From: Undaria pinnatifida
Lineage: Eukaryota; Sar; Phaeophyceae; Laminariales; Alariaceae
DNA: 64,000 bases
Assembly (NCBI GenBank): GCA_012845835.1
Contig: JABAKD010000024.1
Location: 7,033,103 to 7,097,102, forward strand
Reading direction: 5' to 3'
Shown here piece by piece: positions 9,561 through 19,390 of this stretch. A program made the translations under genes and the position numbers. The notes below the pieces were generated by a model. It was given only the letters and a program-made list of their open reading frames with translations. It searched no databases and was not told the DNA's origin. Position 1 is the stretch's first letter. Each line of letters begins with the position of its first letter.

Positions 9561-10042
9561 AGAACTAGAACCAGATTGCAGTATCACTACTCTTGGAACA
9601 CCTGTAAGAACGACCTTGCAGTGCCTGTACAACCTGCAAAGACACAAAATCCCCATCACAAAGGCCAAAACCAAATTGCCTGCAAGAATAACCCTTGTCT
9701 TGTGGTCGTCTCACAGTATGCAACAAGTGTAGATCAACTAACAGACCCGAACTCATTTTCAACCTGTATGATGGACTCAAGCACATTTCTACAGTGATTT
9801 ATCACGTACGAACTTACTCGTAAGCAGCAATGATGACGCTTCTTTCCCGATATCCTATTGGTATCGTATTCTTTGATCTACTTCCTACATTTTATGCAAC
9901 TTAGTCAGCCCTTCCTTGCTATATTTTTCCAAAAAAACCCAGCCCGTAGATTACGATTTCGCGCAGTATAAATACCAATCCGTGTACTATTCTGTACAAG
10001 GTACAACAAACAAGTATCCTCAATAATAACGTACTAGGGTAA
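9561..10042. other. No recognised gene
   Basis: I see no supported coding region or repeat in this AT-leaning stretch. A TATAAAT-like word (9966-9972) and TAGATTACG stretches are present but are not meaningful alone. Confidence 0.4.
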
Positions 10043-10077
10043 GGTGGCCGCCCGCCGTAGGCGGCGGGACGGCCACC
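10043..10077. repeat. GC-rich hairpin
   Basis: The stretch GGTGGCCGCCCGCCG is followed, after a two-base loop, by CGGCGGGACGGCCACC. It forms a 15-16 bp stem with a single bulged base in otherwise AT-rich DNA. It could be a terminator-like structure, the tip of a decayed element or a recombination footprint. Confidence 0.75.
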
Positions 10078-10775
10078 CGGAGATACGCCCGAAGAAGGTC
10101 AATCAATGAATTGAGGATGAGAAGTGCGGGAAATAGAGAGGAGGATGCAGGTTATGTCTAGTAAAGGAGAAAGTGGCATCGATGATACATCCCCGCGACT
10201 TTGGGCATGACTGAATTGAAACGCGGTGGCCGTATCAGGGGCGATGAATGTGTAATCAGTATAATTTTAGATGAAATATCAATGGAAAGTACGCAGGATG
10301 GGCAGGCGGATGAATGACTCGGAAAGAGACATCGGTGACGCCGCACTGTTGTTTATGTAACGGAGTAAGTGTAATAGCTCCGTGATAAAAATCAATGGTG
10401 AAGAGAGCAAGATGACGGTGAACCCGGTGAAGAAGAAAGCGACGAAGATGATACGGTGATTAATTCGAACACATAATCGAAATCGTGAATGAAAGAATCG
10501 GAAAAGCCCCGAAGATGGAAGGGCAAAAAGCAGCAAATCTCGATTGCTATGCTACAGCGAAAGAAAGCGAAAAAAACATGAAAAGGTCGACCTGGAAATA
10601 ATTACGTAGTGTACACGAAACGTGTGATAGCTTACGAACTCGTTGTAAGTGAAACGACTGAGACGCTGATAGCAGATGACAAACTTCAGGTGAAAATCAG
10701 CCGGAAGAAAGTAATTGGCTAAAGAAGACGATCATCTACGGTATGTGAAACAGAAGCTTAGGTGCGTCGGTAGAA
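10078..10775. other. No recognised gene
   Basis: The plus strand is purine-rich with many GAAGATGA-type words and no long supported frame. Frames on the minus strand here (10158-10536) are Ser/Phe/Leu-rich and show no domain. Confidence 0.4.
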
Positions 10776-11264
10776 TCAATCTTCGTCATCGGAAGACGAC
10801 TCGTCGCTGGATGACGAAGCTTCTTCCTCGCCGGATGACGATGCAGAATCCGGTTCGTTGCGTCGGTTCTGTTGAGCTTTCGAGTATTGTCGTGTTGACG
10901 GCATCGGAATGGGCAGTAGAGGTTTGGCGGGGTGCCGCGTATGATTGCGGTGGAAATGTAGATGCGTAGATGTGTAGTGTAGATGCGGGTAAACATAATA
11001 TGCGGCGGAATTTTGATTGGCGAGGTTGTCTGCAGAAAATCCGCATTTTTGCTCGTATGCGGCAGCGGGCATGGGGCATCTCAATGCTGTAATCTGCAGT
11101 GGGCATGGCCAATCGTAACTACTTGACATGTTGTGACGACGTTTGATGAATGCATAAATAGGGTGGCGGTGTTTGTGTTGTGTAATGTCACGTCCATGCG
11201 CGTCGAAGCATGCACAACGAGTACAGAGATACAGAGTGGTGCCGAGGATGTTGGGCAGCACCAC
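10776..11264 (-). CDS. Possible terminal exon with acidic Ser-rich tail
   Basis: A minus-strand frame ends at 10776 in a strikingly biased C-terminus: SASSSGEEEASSSSDE followed by more Ser/Asp and a stop. Tails of this kind are common in nuclear proteins with casein-kinase-2 sites. Only the last 35-40 residues look protein-like. The upstream part is His/Cys/Pro-rich without a domain, and it overlaps a non-coding duplication beyond 11190, so it is probably intron or intergenic DNA. If real, this is the last exon of a minus-strand gene with an acceptor AG near 10880. I cannot name it. Confidence 0.25.
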   Translation of the reverse strand: MVLPNILGTTLYLCTRCACFDAHGRDITQHKHRHPIYAFIKRRHNMSSSYDWPCPLQITALRCPMPAAAYEQKCGFSADNLANQNSAAYYVYPHLHYTSTHLHFHRNHTRHPAKPLLPIPMPSTRQYSKAQQNRRNEPDSASSSGEEEASSSSDESSSDDED

Positions 11265-11508
11265 AGCGGCTGAGGTCTACTCATTTGAAGGTGTTCATGT
11301 CGGTGGCATATAACGAGCAACGCGTCATTGCATTCGTAGGTGCCATAAAGTGCACGTGATGAATGCACTTGCGTGGTTTCAAGTCGTGAAATGGACTATT
11401 GGGCGAGAGAGGCCAACAAATATCAAAAAATGTTTTTTTTTTAACCTCGCATGAACCGGATGCATTCATTAATCAAGATGTGGGAGCCATTAGCTGAATC
11501 GTGATATT
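11190..11508. repeat. 319-bp duplication, copy 1
   Basis: The segment from ACGTCCATGCGCGTCGAAGC to GCTGAATCGTGATATTATA is repeated at 11606-11924 with very few changes, mostly in a T-run near 11430. The two copies are separated by 97 bp containing a fragment of dispersed family R1. The near-identity indicates a recent event. Confidence 0.9.
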
Positions 11509-11518
11509 ATATATTATA

Positions 11519-11600
11519 AAAATTATAATACACTCCAGCTGTGAGATCGAAGATTTCGTCGAAACTCATCTTTGCAAGCTGTGTGTGATACTCCGATATA
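11519..11600 (+). repeat. Dispersed repeat family R1, 5' fragment
   Basis: It carries the R1 head: ACACTCCAGCTGTGAGATCG, then ACTCATCTTTGCAAGCTGTG, then TGATACTCCGAT. It stops abruptly at the TATATATA junction with the second 319-bp copy. It sits in an AT-rich microsatellite-like stretch, as other R1 heads do. Confidence 0.85.
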
Positions 11601-11605
11601 TATAT

Positions 11606-11924
11606 ACGTCCATGCGCGTCGAAGCATGCACAACGAGTACAGAGATACAGAGTGGTGCCGAGGATGTTGGGCAGCACCACAGCGGCTGAGGTCTACTCAT
11701 TTGAAGGTGTTCATGTCGGTGGCATATAACGAGCAACGCGTCATTGCATTCGTAGGTGCCATAAAGTGCACGTGATGAATGCACTTGCGTGGTTTCAAGT
11801 CGTGAAATGGACTATTGGGCGAGAGAGGCCAGCAAATATCAAAAAATAATTTTTTTTAACCTCGCATGAACCGGATGCATTCATTAATCAAGATGTGGGA
11901 GCCATTAGCTGAATCGTGATAATA
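11606..11924. repeat. 319-bp duplication, copy 2
   Basis: Second copy of 11190-11508, in direct orientation, 416 bp downstream. The order copy-R1-copy suggests that R1 insertion and the duplication are linked, for example by unequal repair around the R1 insertion. Confidence 0.9.
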
Positions 11925-13080
11925 TATATATAATACATATAATACTCTATACTCAACCGTACACTCTTTTGACCATATATACAGCAGTAGTAGATATAAT
12001 ATTTGTATTACTACATTATGTTACTGGCTCAACAGTCCATGTTACTCCCTTCTCACCATCCTACCTAGAATACATAAATACCCCCCCAGCTTGCCTGTAG
12101 CCAAGGCTTGCTAAAAGGCAGGGATGCATGTATACCTTTCCCAGTTCAAAATTTGAAAAAATTGGTTTACGGATTTTGAAAAATTAAAAATGCACTCCAG
12201 TTTTGAGATCGTATTGTACCATCGCTTGCTGTGTGCATCCCTTATCGATTGAGTACGTACTGATACCCAAACAACAAAAACACATTTCTACGCAAAATCA
12301 GGTAGACCTGGTCAGTTTGGTGTCGAAACTGGTACAGCAATAAAAAAAAAACAAGTGCATATCACACGCTAGGGCACCTGTCATTGGCCAGCCTCCTGGA
12401 TTAGTCTACTTTCTCTAGATTTCAACTGATTTTGGCGCATTTTGAGTCAGTCAGAGGCCATACGTGCACTGTCTCCTACATTCCCAACACGAAGACATCA
12501 CCACACTACTCGTGCCACATTACGTACGTACGACCTGTCACAACCTGCAACGACATACAGAACGATACCTTCTTGCTGCTGCGTGTGCCCGCGAGGCTTA
12601 GGCGTGGCGGTAGAGTTGGGTCGTACGTGGTGCGTTAGGCATGGTCACCTACGATTCGCGCGTCTTTTTAGGCAGCAGCGGCGGAGCAGCAATGCTTAAT
12701 CGAGATGCTCGTGCGCGGAGGCAGGCGCCACCACGAGCCACGCTACGGCGCAGTCTCGGTTTGCGTGGAGGAAACTGCGCCGGCAGGACGCTGGATTCGA
12801 CGACGAAGGAGGAGGGCGACTGGCCGTCGACGGGCGGGGAAGAGACGGATTGACCTCTCCCTGAACGAGAATTTTTGTTTTCTAGATCAGCACCGCAAAC
12901 TGCGTGGAGCATTTTGTTTTTTTTGGACGGGGGAGAAGGGGAACCGACTGGAATTGAGTGTGAACGAGAGCAAGTGCGAACGAGCTGGCCGAGTGAGCTA
13001 AGGCGATGAGGCGGCCACGGAGAACCACAGCAGGAGAATGGCACACGGAGACCCACGACCGGCACGCACATAATCATCAG
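11925..13080. other. No confirmed gene; diverged R1 word and GC-rich patch
   Basis: At about 12190-12240 there is a diverged R1-like stretch (TGCACTCCAGTTTTGAGATCG). From 12590 to 13070 base composition turns GC-rich, and frames are open on both strands (plus 12442-12699, minus 12649-13077) without recognisable domains. The minus frame is Ser/Pro/Arg-rich with no motif. I treat it as unassigned. Confidence 0.4.
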
Positions 13081-13690
13081 AGAGCAGCGATCGTCTTTTT
13101 TTCAAGGGTTATTTTTACGAGGCAGTAGTACAACATGTTCCTTACGTCACTGATTTTTGTAGAGTTTGTAGAAGAGTTGTATACCCTTCACGGGGAACGA
13201 CCCGCCGCAATTTTCAATTTTCAGGAACGGGCGTCGTAGCTGCGCTGCAACCTGTCAAATAACTCGGGAAGGAGGGGCGATGATTGATATCTGTACTGTG
13301 GTTTTTGGTTCCATTGCTCTTGTTTCACTGCATTCCCGCGGGTCGTCACTATGACAGCACTCCAGACAGCAGGCGCGTTCGTCTATACTCACGATTACCA
13401 TGCGGTTCGTACGGTGCAGGCAGCCCAACCGCTGTACCAGGTAGTTTGTAGCCGCGAGTTGGTTAGTTGTGGGGACGGGGGAACTCTATGCTGTAGTTGA
13501 ATGGATACTCGCGGCCACGTGAGTTCAGTTTGCCCATTTGAACTTTTCACTTGTGCGCCTTTTTCCGTAGCGTGCGTTTTTAGGCGGGAAAGCGTAGTAT
13601 TTCCCTGACGAATTTTGATTTCACTTGATTTTTCGGATCTTCCTAGGGCTCCAGCACCTTTGTGTGACCACGGACTCTAGATTTTTGACA
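13081..13690. repeat. Long repeat L, uninterrupted copy (empty site for element C)
   Basis: About 600 bp here match 16890-17412 plus 19286-19390 almost base for base, including GTTCCTTACGTCACTG, AGAAGAGTTGTATACCCTTC and GACAGCACTCCAGACAGCAG. At 13589-13593 the core AAAGC is followed directly by GTAGTATTTCCC and the AGGGCTCCAGCACCTTTG stretch. In the other copy element C separates those two parts. This copy therefore records the pre-insertion state. Confidence 0.9.
13435..13443. repeat. TACCAGGTA motif, 7-bp insertion relative to paralog
   Basis: Here long repeat L reads CCGCTGTACCAGGTAGTTTG, while the second copy at 17262-17274 reads CCGCTGTAGTTTG. The difference is exactly CCAGGTA, leaving TA on both sides of CCAGG. 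The same 9-mer occurs at least eleven more times in the window. Confidence 0.85.
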
Positions 13691-14328
13691 AGAGTTAATG
13701 TGAGAAACCAACAACAACAACAGAACATGTGATACGCACGTATACAGCACGATGGCATACATACCTGGTACAAGAATACAGAAGTACTCGTCGTAAGAGT
13801 AAGTACGATCACGAAAGCAACGAAAGCAAAACATGCATGCCTTGCGGAGCAATTTAAACCACTCATGCATACCAATGTTTTGTCTACATCGCATACAAAA
13901 AAAACAGTAAGTCAAAGCGGGTAGAATCTCGTTTGCCCTCTGTACTGCTGTACATAGCATGAACTGCGTGACTCCCTCATTTTGTACAAATTTGATAGCG
14001 ACTCATTTCTCGCCTCCACTATCTAGAGATCACAACCACCGATTCTCATCACCCATGCGGCCTGCTGTACTGCTGCGTCTATTTCTGCAGTGTCTACCTG
14101 CGGTTATCCTGCAGCATGTGGGGTTCGTGATACTGCTTCAAGCTGCTTCAAGCGACATTTTCAACATGATAAAATAGAGTTGAACTGCCATGGAACTTTC
14201 TTCAACATCCTGTAAAATCCATTTATGTTTAGACTGCTCCTTTTTTTCCCGCACTCTATTTTTTGCATTATTTCAACCAAAAAAGGCCCGGCATGCTGCT
14301 GTACTTCTACCTGCACATTTACGACCGT
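13691..14328. other. No recognised gene
   Basis: No supported coding or RNA gene. Another TACCTGGTA copy is at 13762-13770. Frames on both strands are short and lack motifs. Confidence 0.4.
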
Positions 14329-14428
14329 ACTTCTACCTGCGTCAAGCGAGACTATCAACCCACACGTATCCCAGCTGAACTTCTACCAACGTCAAGAGAG
14401 GTTATCAACCCACACGGATCCCAGCTGA
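14329..14428. repeat. Tandem duplication, 50-bp unit, two copies
   Basis: The unit starting ACTTCTACC and ending GATCCCAGCTGA (or GTATCCCAGCTGA) occurs at 14329-14378 and 14379-14428 with about five differences. Confidence 0.85.
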
Positions 14429-14839
14429 AGCCCCATGTAACGAACGGATAAAGAGCTATTTTAGACACACGCACCCAGGTCTCCAACCCCTTGTTTCTAG
14501 TCTTTCACCGCTTCTGGTTCGTTTCCTCCGCGTCTACCTTCAAGCTGGTTCCTCCCGTCTGCTTGTTGCAACAGCTGCCTGCAAACACCAGCCTCGTCTC
14601 ACGCAGTCCTCTTCCAAGCGCTCGTACAATGTAACAGATCTCCGGATGAAACCTCAAACAATACCTTGCGGTAACGATCGCTGTACTCAAGATCGGTTCG
14701 CACTCACTCACACTCGTGTCAGACGAAGTCCAGGTTCGTTTTTCCCTCGTTTGGGTTTGTGTGTTTTTGGACTGAGACCGGGAGCGGCACGCTTTCTAGA
14801 CTGATCGGAGTTACACAGACCTAGGCAGCATTCCGCTAC
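14429..14839. other. No recognised gene
   Basis: No coding or RNA gene is supported. Confidence 0.35.
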
Positions 14840-15000
14840 GTATTTCATGTGACGTCATGTCAATCCGCCGCCACCGTACCTAGGCCATGGGATGTTTCAT
14901 CCGGTAGCAGTTTTTTTATTATCCAAATCGTTTTTTTTTGCGAGAGGTTTCAAGCCCTCAAAATGAAGGAACCTCAGAAAAAAAGTGGTTCACCTCTATT
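14840..15000 (+). repeat. Dispersed repeat family R2, copy outside the BCS1-like gene
   Basis: It contains the R2 hallmarks in order: CCTAGGCCATGGGATG, TTCATCCGGTAGCAG, AGGAACCTCAGAAAAAAAG and GGTTCACCTCTATTGT. Otherwise R2 is concentrated between 50.7 and 63.9 kb. Confidence 0.75.
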
Positions 15001-15544
15001 GTCTGCGTTGAACACTGCATACCTCAACTCATGGCAAATCCCGCCACGTACACGACACACACCGAAATCGTTGCAGCCAACCCTCGGCCAACCAATTGTA
15101 CAACATCCATGTGCGACTGACATTCGCTGGTCAACCCTATGCATTGCCACCAAGTGCCAACACATCTGACTACTATATACAACCATGAACACTATTCCAC
15201 GTTACGGTACAGCATCTCCTGACTACTAATTCGTTTGCGGGTACATCAGCACAACGTGCACCCACCGTTATCACACTCTTCCCGCTGGATACTAGTACTA
15301 CTCTTGGTTTGGAGCAATACTCTAGCTCATGGCACACGTTTCTTCTAACTAAAAGAGCAGTGAGTGGGGTTCATTTATGTGAGTACGCGTAACACCATTA
15401 TTATAGGTGGAAACATATTGATACGTGTGTTACCTGTGTCTCCCTTTTCGCCTTGCGACGCCCTCGTGATTTCACGTTACCCACATCCCGAAGGGGAACC
15501 TTGTATATATAGTCTATACAGGATACACTTTTAGATATACTGAT
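15001..15544. other. No recognised gene
   Basis: No coding, RNA or repeat feature is recognised in this stretch. Confidence 0.35.
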
Positions 15545-15790
15545 AATGCATTTTTCCTTCCACAGCTGTCAGGTTTTGTCCTCCTCAACAACGGGTTTTG
15601 TAGTTTCCGCCCACATACTGATTAACTTCACCCTGTTGGCCCTGCCTGGTTAAAGCTACACTGTAGCTCCAAGGACAGTCGCCGACCTATATCCTTGATT
15701 ATTAATATATAGGACACACCCACTAATACGCGCGATCGGAGTATCACACACAGCTTGCAAAGATGAGTTTCGACGAAATATCCAAGGAAG
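15545..15790 (-). repeat. Dispersed repeat R1, reverse orientation
   Basis: In reverse orientation it shows CACAGCTGTCAGGTTTTGTC, CACCCTGTTGGCCCTG, CTACACTGTAGC, CGCGCGATCGGAGTATCACA and CAGCTTGCAAAGATGAGTTT. It lacks the R1 head that normally follows. A CCTGG-containing insertion near 15645 is absent from other copies. A minisatellite starts about 45 bp beyond it. Confidence 0.85.
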
Positions 15791-15834
15791 TATCCCAAGG
15801 TTATGTTCTGTAACGTTTGTGGATTACGGCGAAG

Positions 15835-16200
15835 GGTATGGGATTCGTACATAACTTCTAGAAGTTTCGGGTACGGGTATGAAAGTGTTACGGAACTTCG
15901 AGAAGTTCCGGGTATTGTGGCAAGGGCGAACAGAACTCACAGAAGTTCCGGGCGGGTACGAAAGGTGCTGTATCCGTACCCGGGGTATTGTGCCACGGGG
16001 TGTACATAACTCACAGAAGTTCCGGGTACGGGTATGAATGTTTTACAGAACTAACAGAAGGTCGGATACGGGTATGAAAGTCTTACAGAACTTCCAGAAG
16101 TTCCGGGTATTATGGCACGGGCGTACAGAACTTACCGAAGTTCCGGGTACGGGTATGAATGCCCTACCGAACTTACAGAAGTTGCGAGTGGGGTTAATAC
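15835..16200. repeat. Minisatellite with AGAAGTTCCGGGTA units
   Basis: About ten degenerate units of 30-40 bp contain CAGAACT(T/C)(A/C)(C/A)AGAAGTTCCGGGTA and usually CGGGTATGAA. The same minisatellite occurs at 33165-33560. Both arrays lie beside an R1 copy. Confidence 0.85.
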
Positions 16201-16779
16201 CCTGGTAAATACACACCCCCTCGAAGGGGAGTTCGATTTGAAGTGGAGGATTTAATCAAACTGGCATGGATGGCATGTTCTCACTGGGCCAATTTCCCCG
16301 AGGCAATCTGTCGTAGCTTTAAGGGAATTATAAATTATCGACAAAACCACTACCAAGAGAGGCGATAGATCGTGAACCTCAATGAGTGTCGACCGGGGCA
16401 ACAGCCGCGCTCACGGCTATACTGCCCTATGATCACACCATAGCGTACCCCGGCTGTGGTGCTTCAAAACAAATAATTGCAGTCGCAAGCCCATATTTGC
16501 CACCACAGCTCGATAAGCCAAGTGCCGCGACGAAGAAAAGGCGAAACTACCGAAAACACAGAGGATATTTCCAGACGTCGATGGTTGCTGCATCGCCGTT
16601 ACGGCAAATCATTGTATTGTTCCGATCGGACAAAAACATTGACAATACGCAATACGTGGGGTTCTCACTAAATCGAATCGAATTTAATTCGATTAATAAA
16701 AAATGAATACTTGTGAATCAAAAGTGTCCTTCGTTAATATAATACGTGCCCACGAGTTAGATTTTTTTTTTTTTTTTTT
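16201..16779. other. No recognised gene
   Basis: An open plus frame (16386-16706) shows no domain. No RNA gene is seen. A T-run begins at 16762. Confidence 0.4.
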
Positions 16780-16848
16780 CATCCTCCGGCGGATGGGGAA
16801 AAATAATGCTTTAGCTCACCACACTTTCACGTATTTTCATACGCGTCA
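16780..16848 (-). repeat. Element-A target repeat, empty copy (inverted)
   Basis: Reverse-complemented, this reads CGCGTATGAAAATACGTG, GTGTGGTGAGCTAAAGC and TTTTTCCCCATCCGCCGGAG. This is the sequence split by element A at 25279 and 31673. The AAAGC core is at 16808-16812 as GCTTT. Two short self-complementary words, CGTATGAAAATACG and CATCCGCCGGAGGATG, flank the core. Confidence 0.85.
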
Positions 16849-16889
16849 CGGGTTAGAAACGAAAGAAAAAGGGACAGGACGTACAACAG

Positions 16890-17412
16890 CAGTAGATGCG
16901 ATCAGCGATCGTCTCCTTTTTCATTTTTTTTTTTTTTACGAGGCAGTATAGTCCGTTAATAGTACAAGATGTTCCTTACGTCACTGATTTTTGTAGAGTT
17001 TGTAGAAGAGTTGTATACCCTTCATGGGGAACGACACCCGCAATTTTCAATTTGCAGGCACGGGCGTCGTAGCTGCGCTGCAACCTGTCAAATAACTCGG
17101 GAAGGCGGGGCAATCATTGATATTTGTATGGTGGATTTTGGTTCGATTGCTCTTGTTTCACTGCATGCCCGCGGGTCGTCACTATGACAGCACTCCAGAC
17201 AGCAGGCGCGTTCGTCTGTGCTCACGATTACCGTGCGGTTTGTACGGTGCAGACAGCCCAACCGCTGTAGTTTGTAGCCGCGAGTTGCTTAGTTGTGGGA
17301 ACGGGGGAACTCTATGCTGTAGTTGAGTGAATACCCGCGGCCATGTGAGTTCAGTTTGCACATTGGATATTTTCACTTGTGCGCCGTCTTCGTATCATGC
17401 GTTTTAGGCAGG
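16890..17412. repeat. Long repeat L, left part interrupted by element C
   Basis: It matches 13081-13588 closely from GCGATCAGCGATCGTCTCC through GCGTTTTAGGCAGG. The match stops at the AAAGC core, where element C starts, and resumes at 19286. Confidence 0.9.
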
Positions 17413-17768
17413 AAAGCGTATTATTATCGAGGCACGAGAAAATAAGGGTTTTGTATGTACGGAAGAAGTTTGGGGTTACTGCACGTTGACCAATGAAATC
17501 AACGCGGGTGGTTACTTGTACTTGTCCTGGTAGAGCAAAGGGAATCTTGGATCAGTTTGTCTTGTTGCTGACTAGCAAGCGAAGCACGCAGAGAAGAGAG
17601 GAGCATCGTCAGCAAGACAAGGTCAAGGTGTGATAGACTGTCTGATTTCGAAGTTGGGTGTGATAGACTGGCTAATTGCTTGCTGCGACTGCTGCTGCTG
17701 TGAGACTTCGCTGGTACTGCCGTGGTGACTGCCGTGGTAATAATTCGTTGTGACTACTGCTGTGGCGA

Positions 17769-19152
17769 GTGCTGCGGGCTGTCTCTGTGACGATGGGTGA
17801 TTCGCCGGGTGCCGTGGTCCCTGCTGCCGCCAGCGCTAACGTGGAGGATACTTTGGGTGCCCGGGCCGCCGCAGCTCTCGCGAGCTCGGGGTCTTCCTCC
17901 GGGGCGCAACCGGCCGGTGCGGCCTCGCCTTCGGGTGACTGGGCCACTTGGGCCCGACAGGTTGAAGCCGAATTCGCGCGGGTCCATAAGCGCCTCGACG
18001 ACAATTATGCCGAGTTATCGGCAATCGCCTCTTCCACCCGCGAAGCAGCGGATACATGTACTGATCAGGTTGCTAATCTCGACATCATGGTTAGACAGTT
18101 CATGGAAAACAACTCCGGTCGGGTAGCCTCCCGAGACGACGGCGACGCTCAGGAGCGGCAGCGTCAAAAAGCCCAGCTTGCCACCGAACTGACCACGTGG
18201 AACAAAGTGAACACAGCCAGGAAGCTGTGGATCATTCGCGGGCGTATCCCCCCGAACCTCGGGGACTCTCCCAGTCTTTTGTGGGGGAGGCCATCCACGT
18301 GACCGCCAGCGTAGCGTCCCAGCTTCGGTCGTTCGGTTCCTTCGACGTCGGGGCTTACGGGCCCCGTGTGAACGGGCCCATCGGGCACTCCCTAATGGTC
18401 GCCGACCGTCTCGACCTCCTGAGATTGGCTGTCGTTGCGATTCTTTCTGTGGGTCTTTCGCCTGGGGTCGCCGACGATCTCCCCTGTCTGGCGCGGGTCA
18501 ACGCCCTCGGGGACGCGTTTACGGTGGCGGTCATGGGCTTGCGCGCGCACACCTTCAGCAACTATAGCATGCTGTCCGTCCCAGAAGCGCATGCGACCTT
18601 CAGCAACTATAGCATGCTGTCCGTCCCAGAAGCGCATGCGGTGCTATGTGACATGGTTAATCGCGACATCGCTTTGTCAGTGAGTGAGCTCATGCGTGCT
18701 GCGCAGCGGTCTTCCCCTGCTATTGTCCCTCCCCCAGCTGGCACGGCGTTCGACCCCCCACCCGTGCCCGCCTTCGTACGCACTCTCGAATTTTGCCGCG
18801 GCGGGGGGAGGTTCTCCGGCTCGTACTCAGTAGCATCGGTTCCGGCGCAGACAGGCCCACCAAGCGGAAGACGACCGCTCCCCCCGCTGGGTCGCCCGGG
18901 TCTAAGGGAAAGGCCAACTCAAGTCTCCCCCAGGTGTGCCGAATGTTTGCGCGCACCGGTAAATGCAATTGGTCTCCGTGTAAGTTTCTGCACGAGGCCC
19001 CCGCGGCCTCGACGTCCTCGCCATCTCCACCCGCTCGCAGAGCGGAAGGCGGTGGAAGCGTGGCGGCGGGCGGAGGGTCGCGGGCGTTGTCGTTGCGGGC
19101 GGTGGGAGGCTGGCGTCGAAAGCTCGACAGTGCCAGTTGGGATGGAACTTGA
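17769..19152 (+). pseudogene. Gag-like gene of element C with CCCH zinc finger
   Basis: The frame aligns throughout with the gag-like ORF of element A: WARQVEAEFARVHKRLDDNY (coiled-coil-like), ARKLWIIRGRIPPNLGDS, SFVGEAIHVTASVASQLRS, FDVGAYGPR and SLMVADRLDLLR. The zinc finger is CRMFARTGKCNWSPCKFLH (about 18938-18994), spacing C-x8-C-x4-C-x3-H. Frameshifts lie near 18275 and near 18790. A 45-bp tandem duplication at 18551-18640 repeats 15 residues. The likely role in living relatives is nucleoprotein formation on element RNA. Confidence 0.75.
18551..18640 (+). repeat. 45-bp in-frame tandem duplication in gag C
   Basis: ACCTTCAGCAACTATAGCAT and the following 25 bases occur twice with no difference. 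The period is a multiple of three, so the frame stays open. Exact identity points to a recent event or gene conversion. Confidence 0.95.
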
Positions 19153-19285
19153 CTCAGGGTTACGGACGATAGCGTGGGGTTGCTGTTGGAGCAGCCCCGG
19201 GGGCCTGTCCCTCTCTCCGCCCCCCCGTGCTCCGAGGGGGGGGTGCGCAATAATATGATACAACTTCGAAAGCAAAATACAAAGC

Positions 19286-19390
19286 GTAGTATTTACCGGA
19301 CGAATTTGGATTTCTTTTAGTTCTTCGGAACTTCCTAGGGCTCCAGCACCTTTGCGTGACCACGGACTCTGGATTTTTTTTACAAGAGTG
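19286..19390. repeat. Long repeat L, right part after element C
   Basis: It resumes the match to 13594-13690: GTAGTATTT, CGGACGAATTT, TTCCTAGGGCTCCAGCACC and GTGACCACGGACTCT. Confidence 0.9.

Larger units (their letters stand above)
17413..19285 (+). mobile_element. Tyrosine-recombinase retroelement C, internally deleted
   Basis: The element is bounded by AAAGCGTA on the left (17413) and AAAGCGTAG on the right (19281), inside long repeat L. The left end carries a diverged A-type repeat (GGGTTTTGTATGTACGG compared with element A). Then comes a gag gene with frameshifts, and then a B-type repeat (GGCTGGCGTCGAAAGCTCGA to ACAACTTCGAAAGCAAAA). Everything between gag and B (RT, RNase H, recombinase, B1 and A2) is missing. 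It is a non-autonomous, older relative of elements A and B. Confidence 0.85.

Noticed and set aside
12649-13077. 142-residue minus-strand frame in a GC-rich patch
   Set aside because: Both strands are open, as expected from base composition. There is no domain, splice structure or compositional sign of a protein.
15835-16200. Possible CRISPR-like array
   Set aside because: Units are degenerate, directly adjacent and without unique spacers, in a eukaryotic context. It is a minisatellite.
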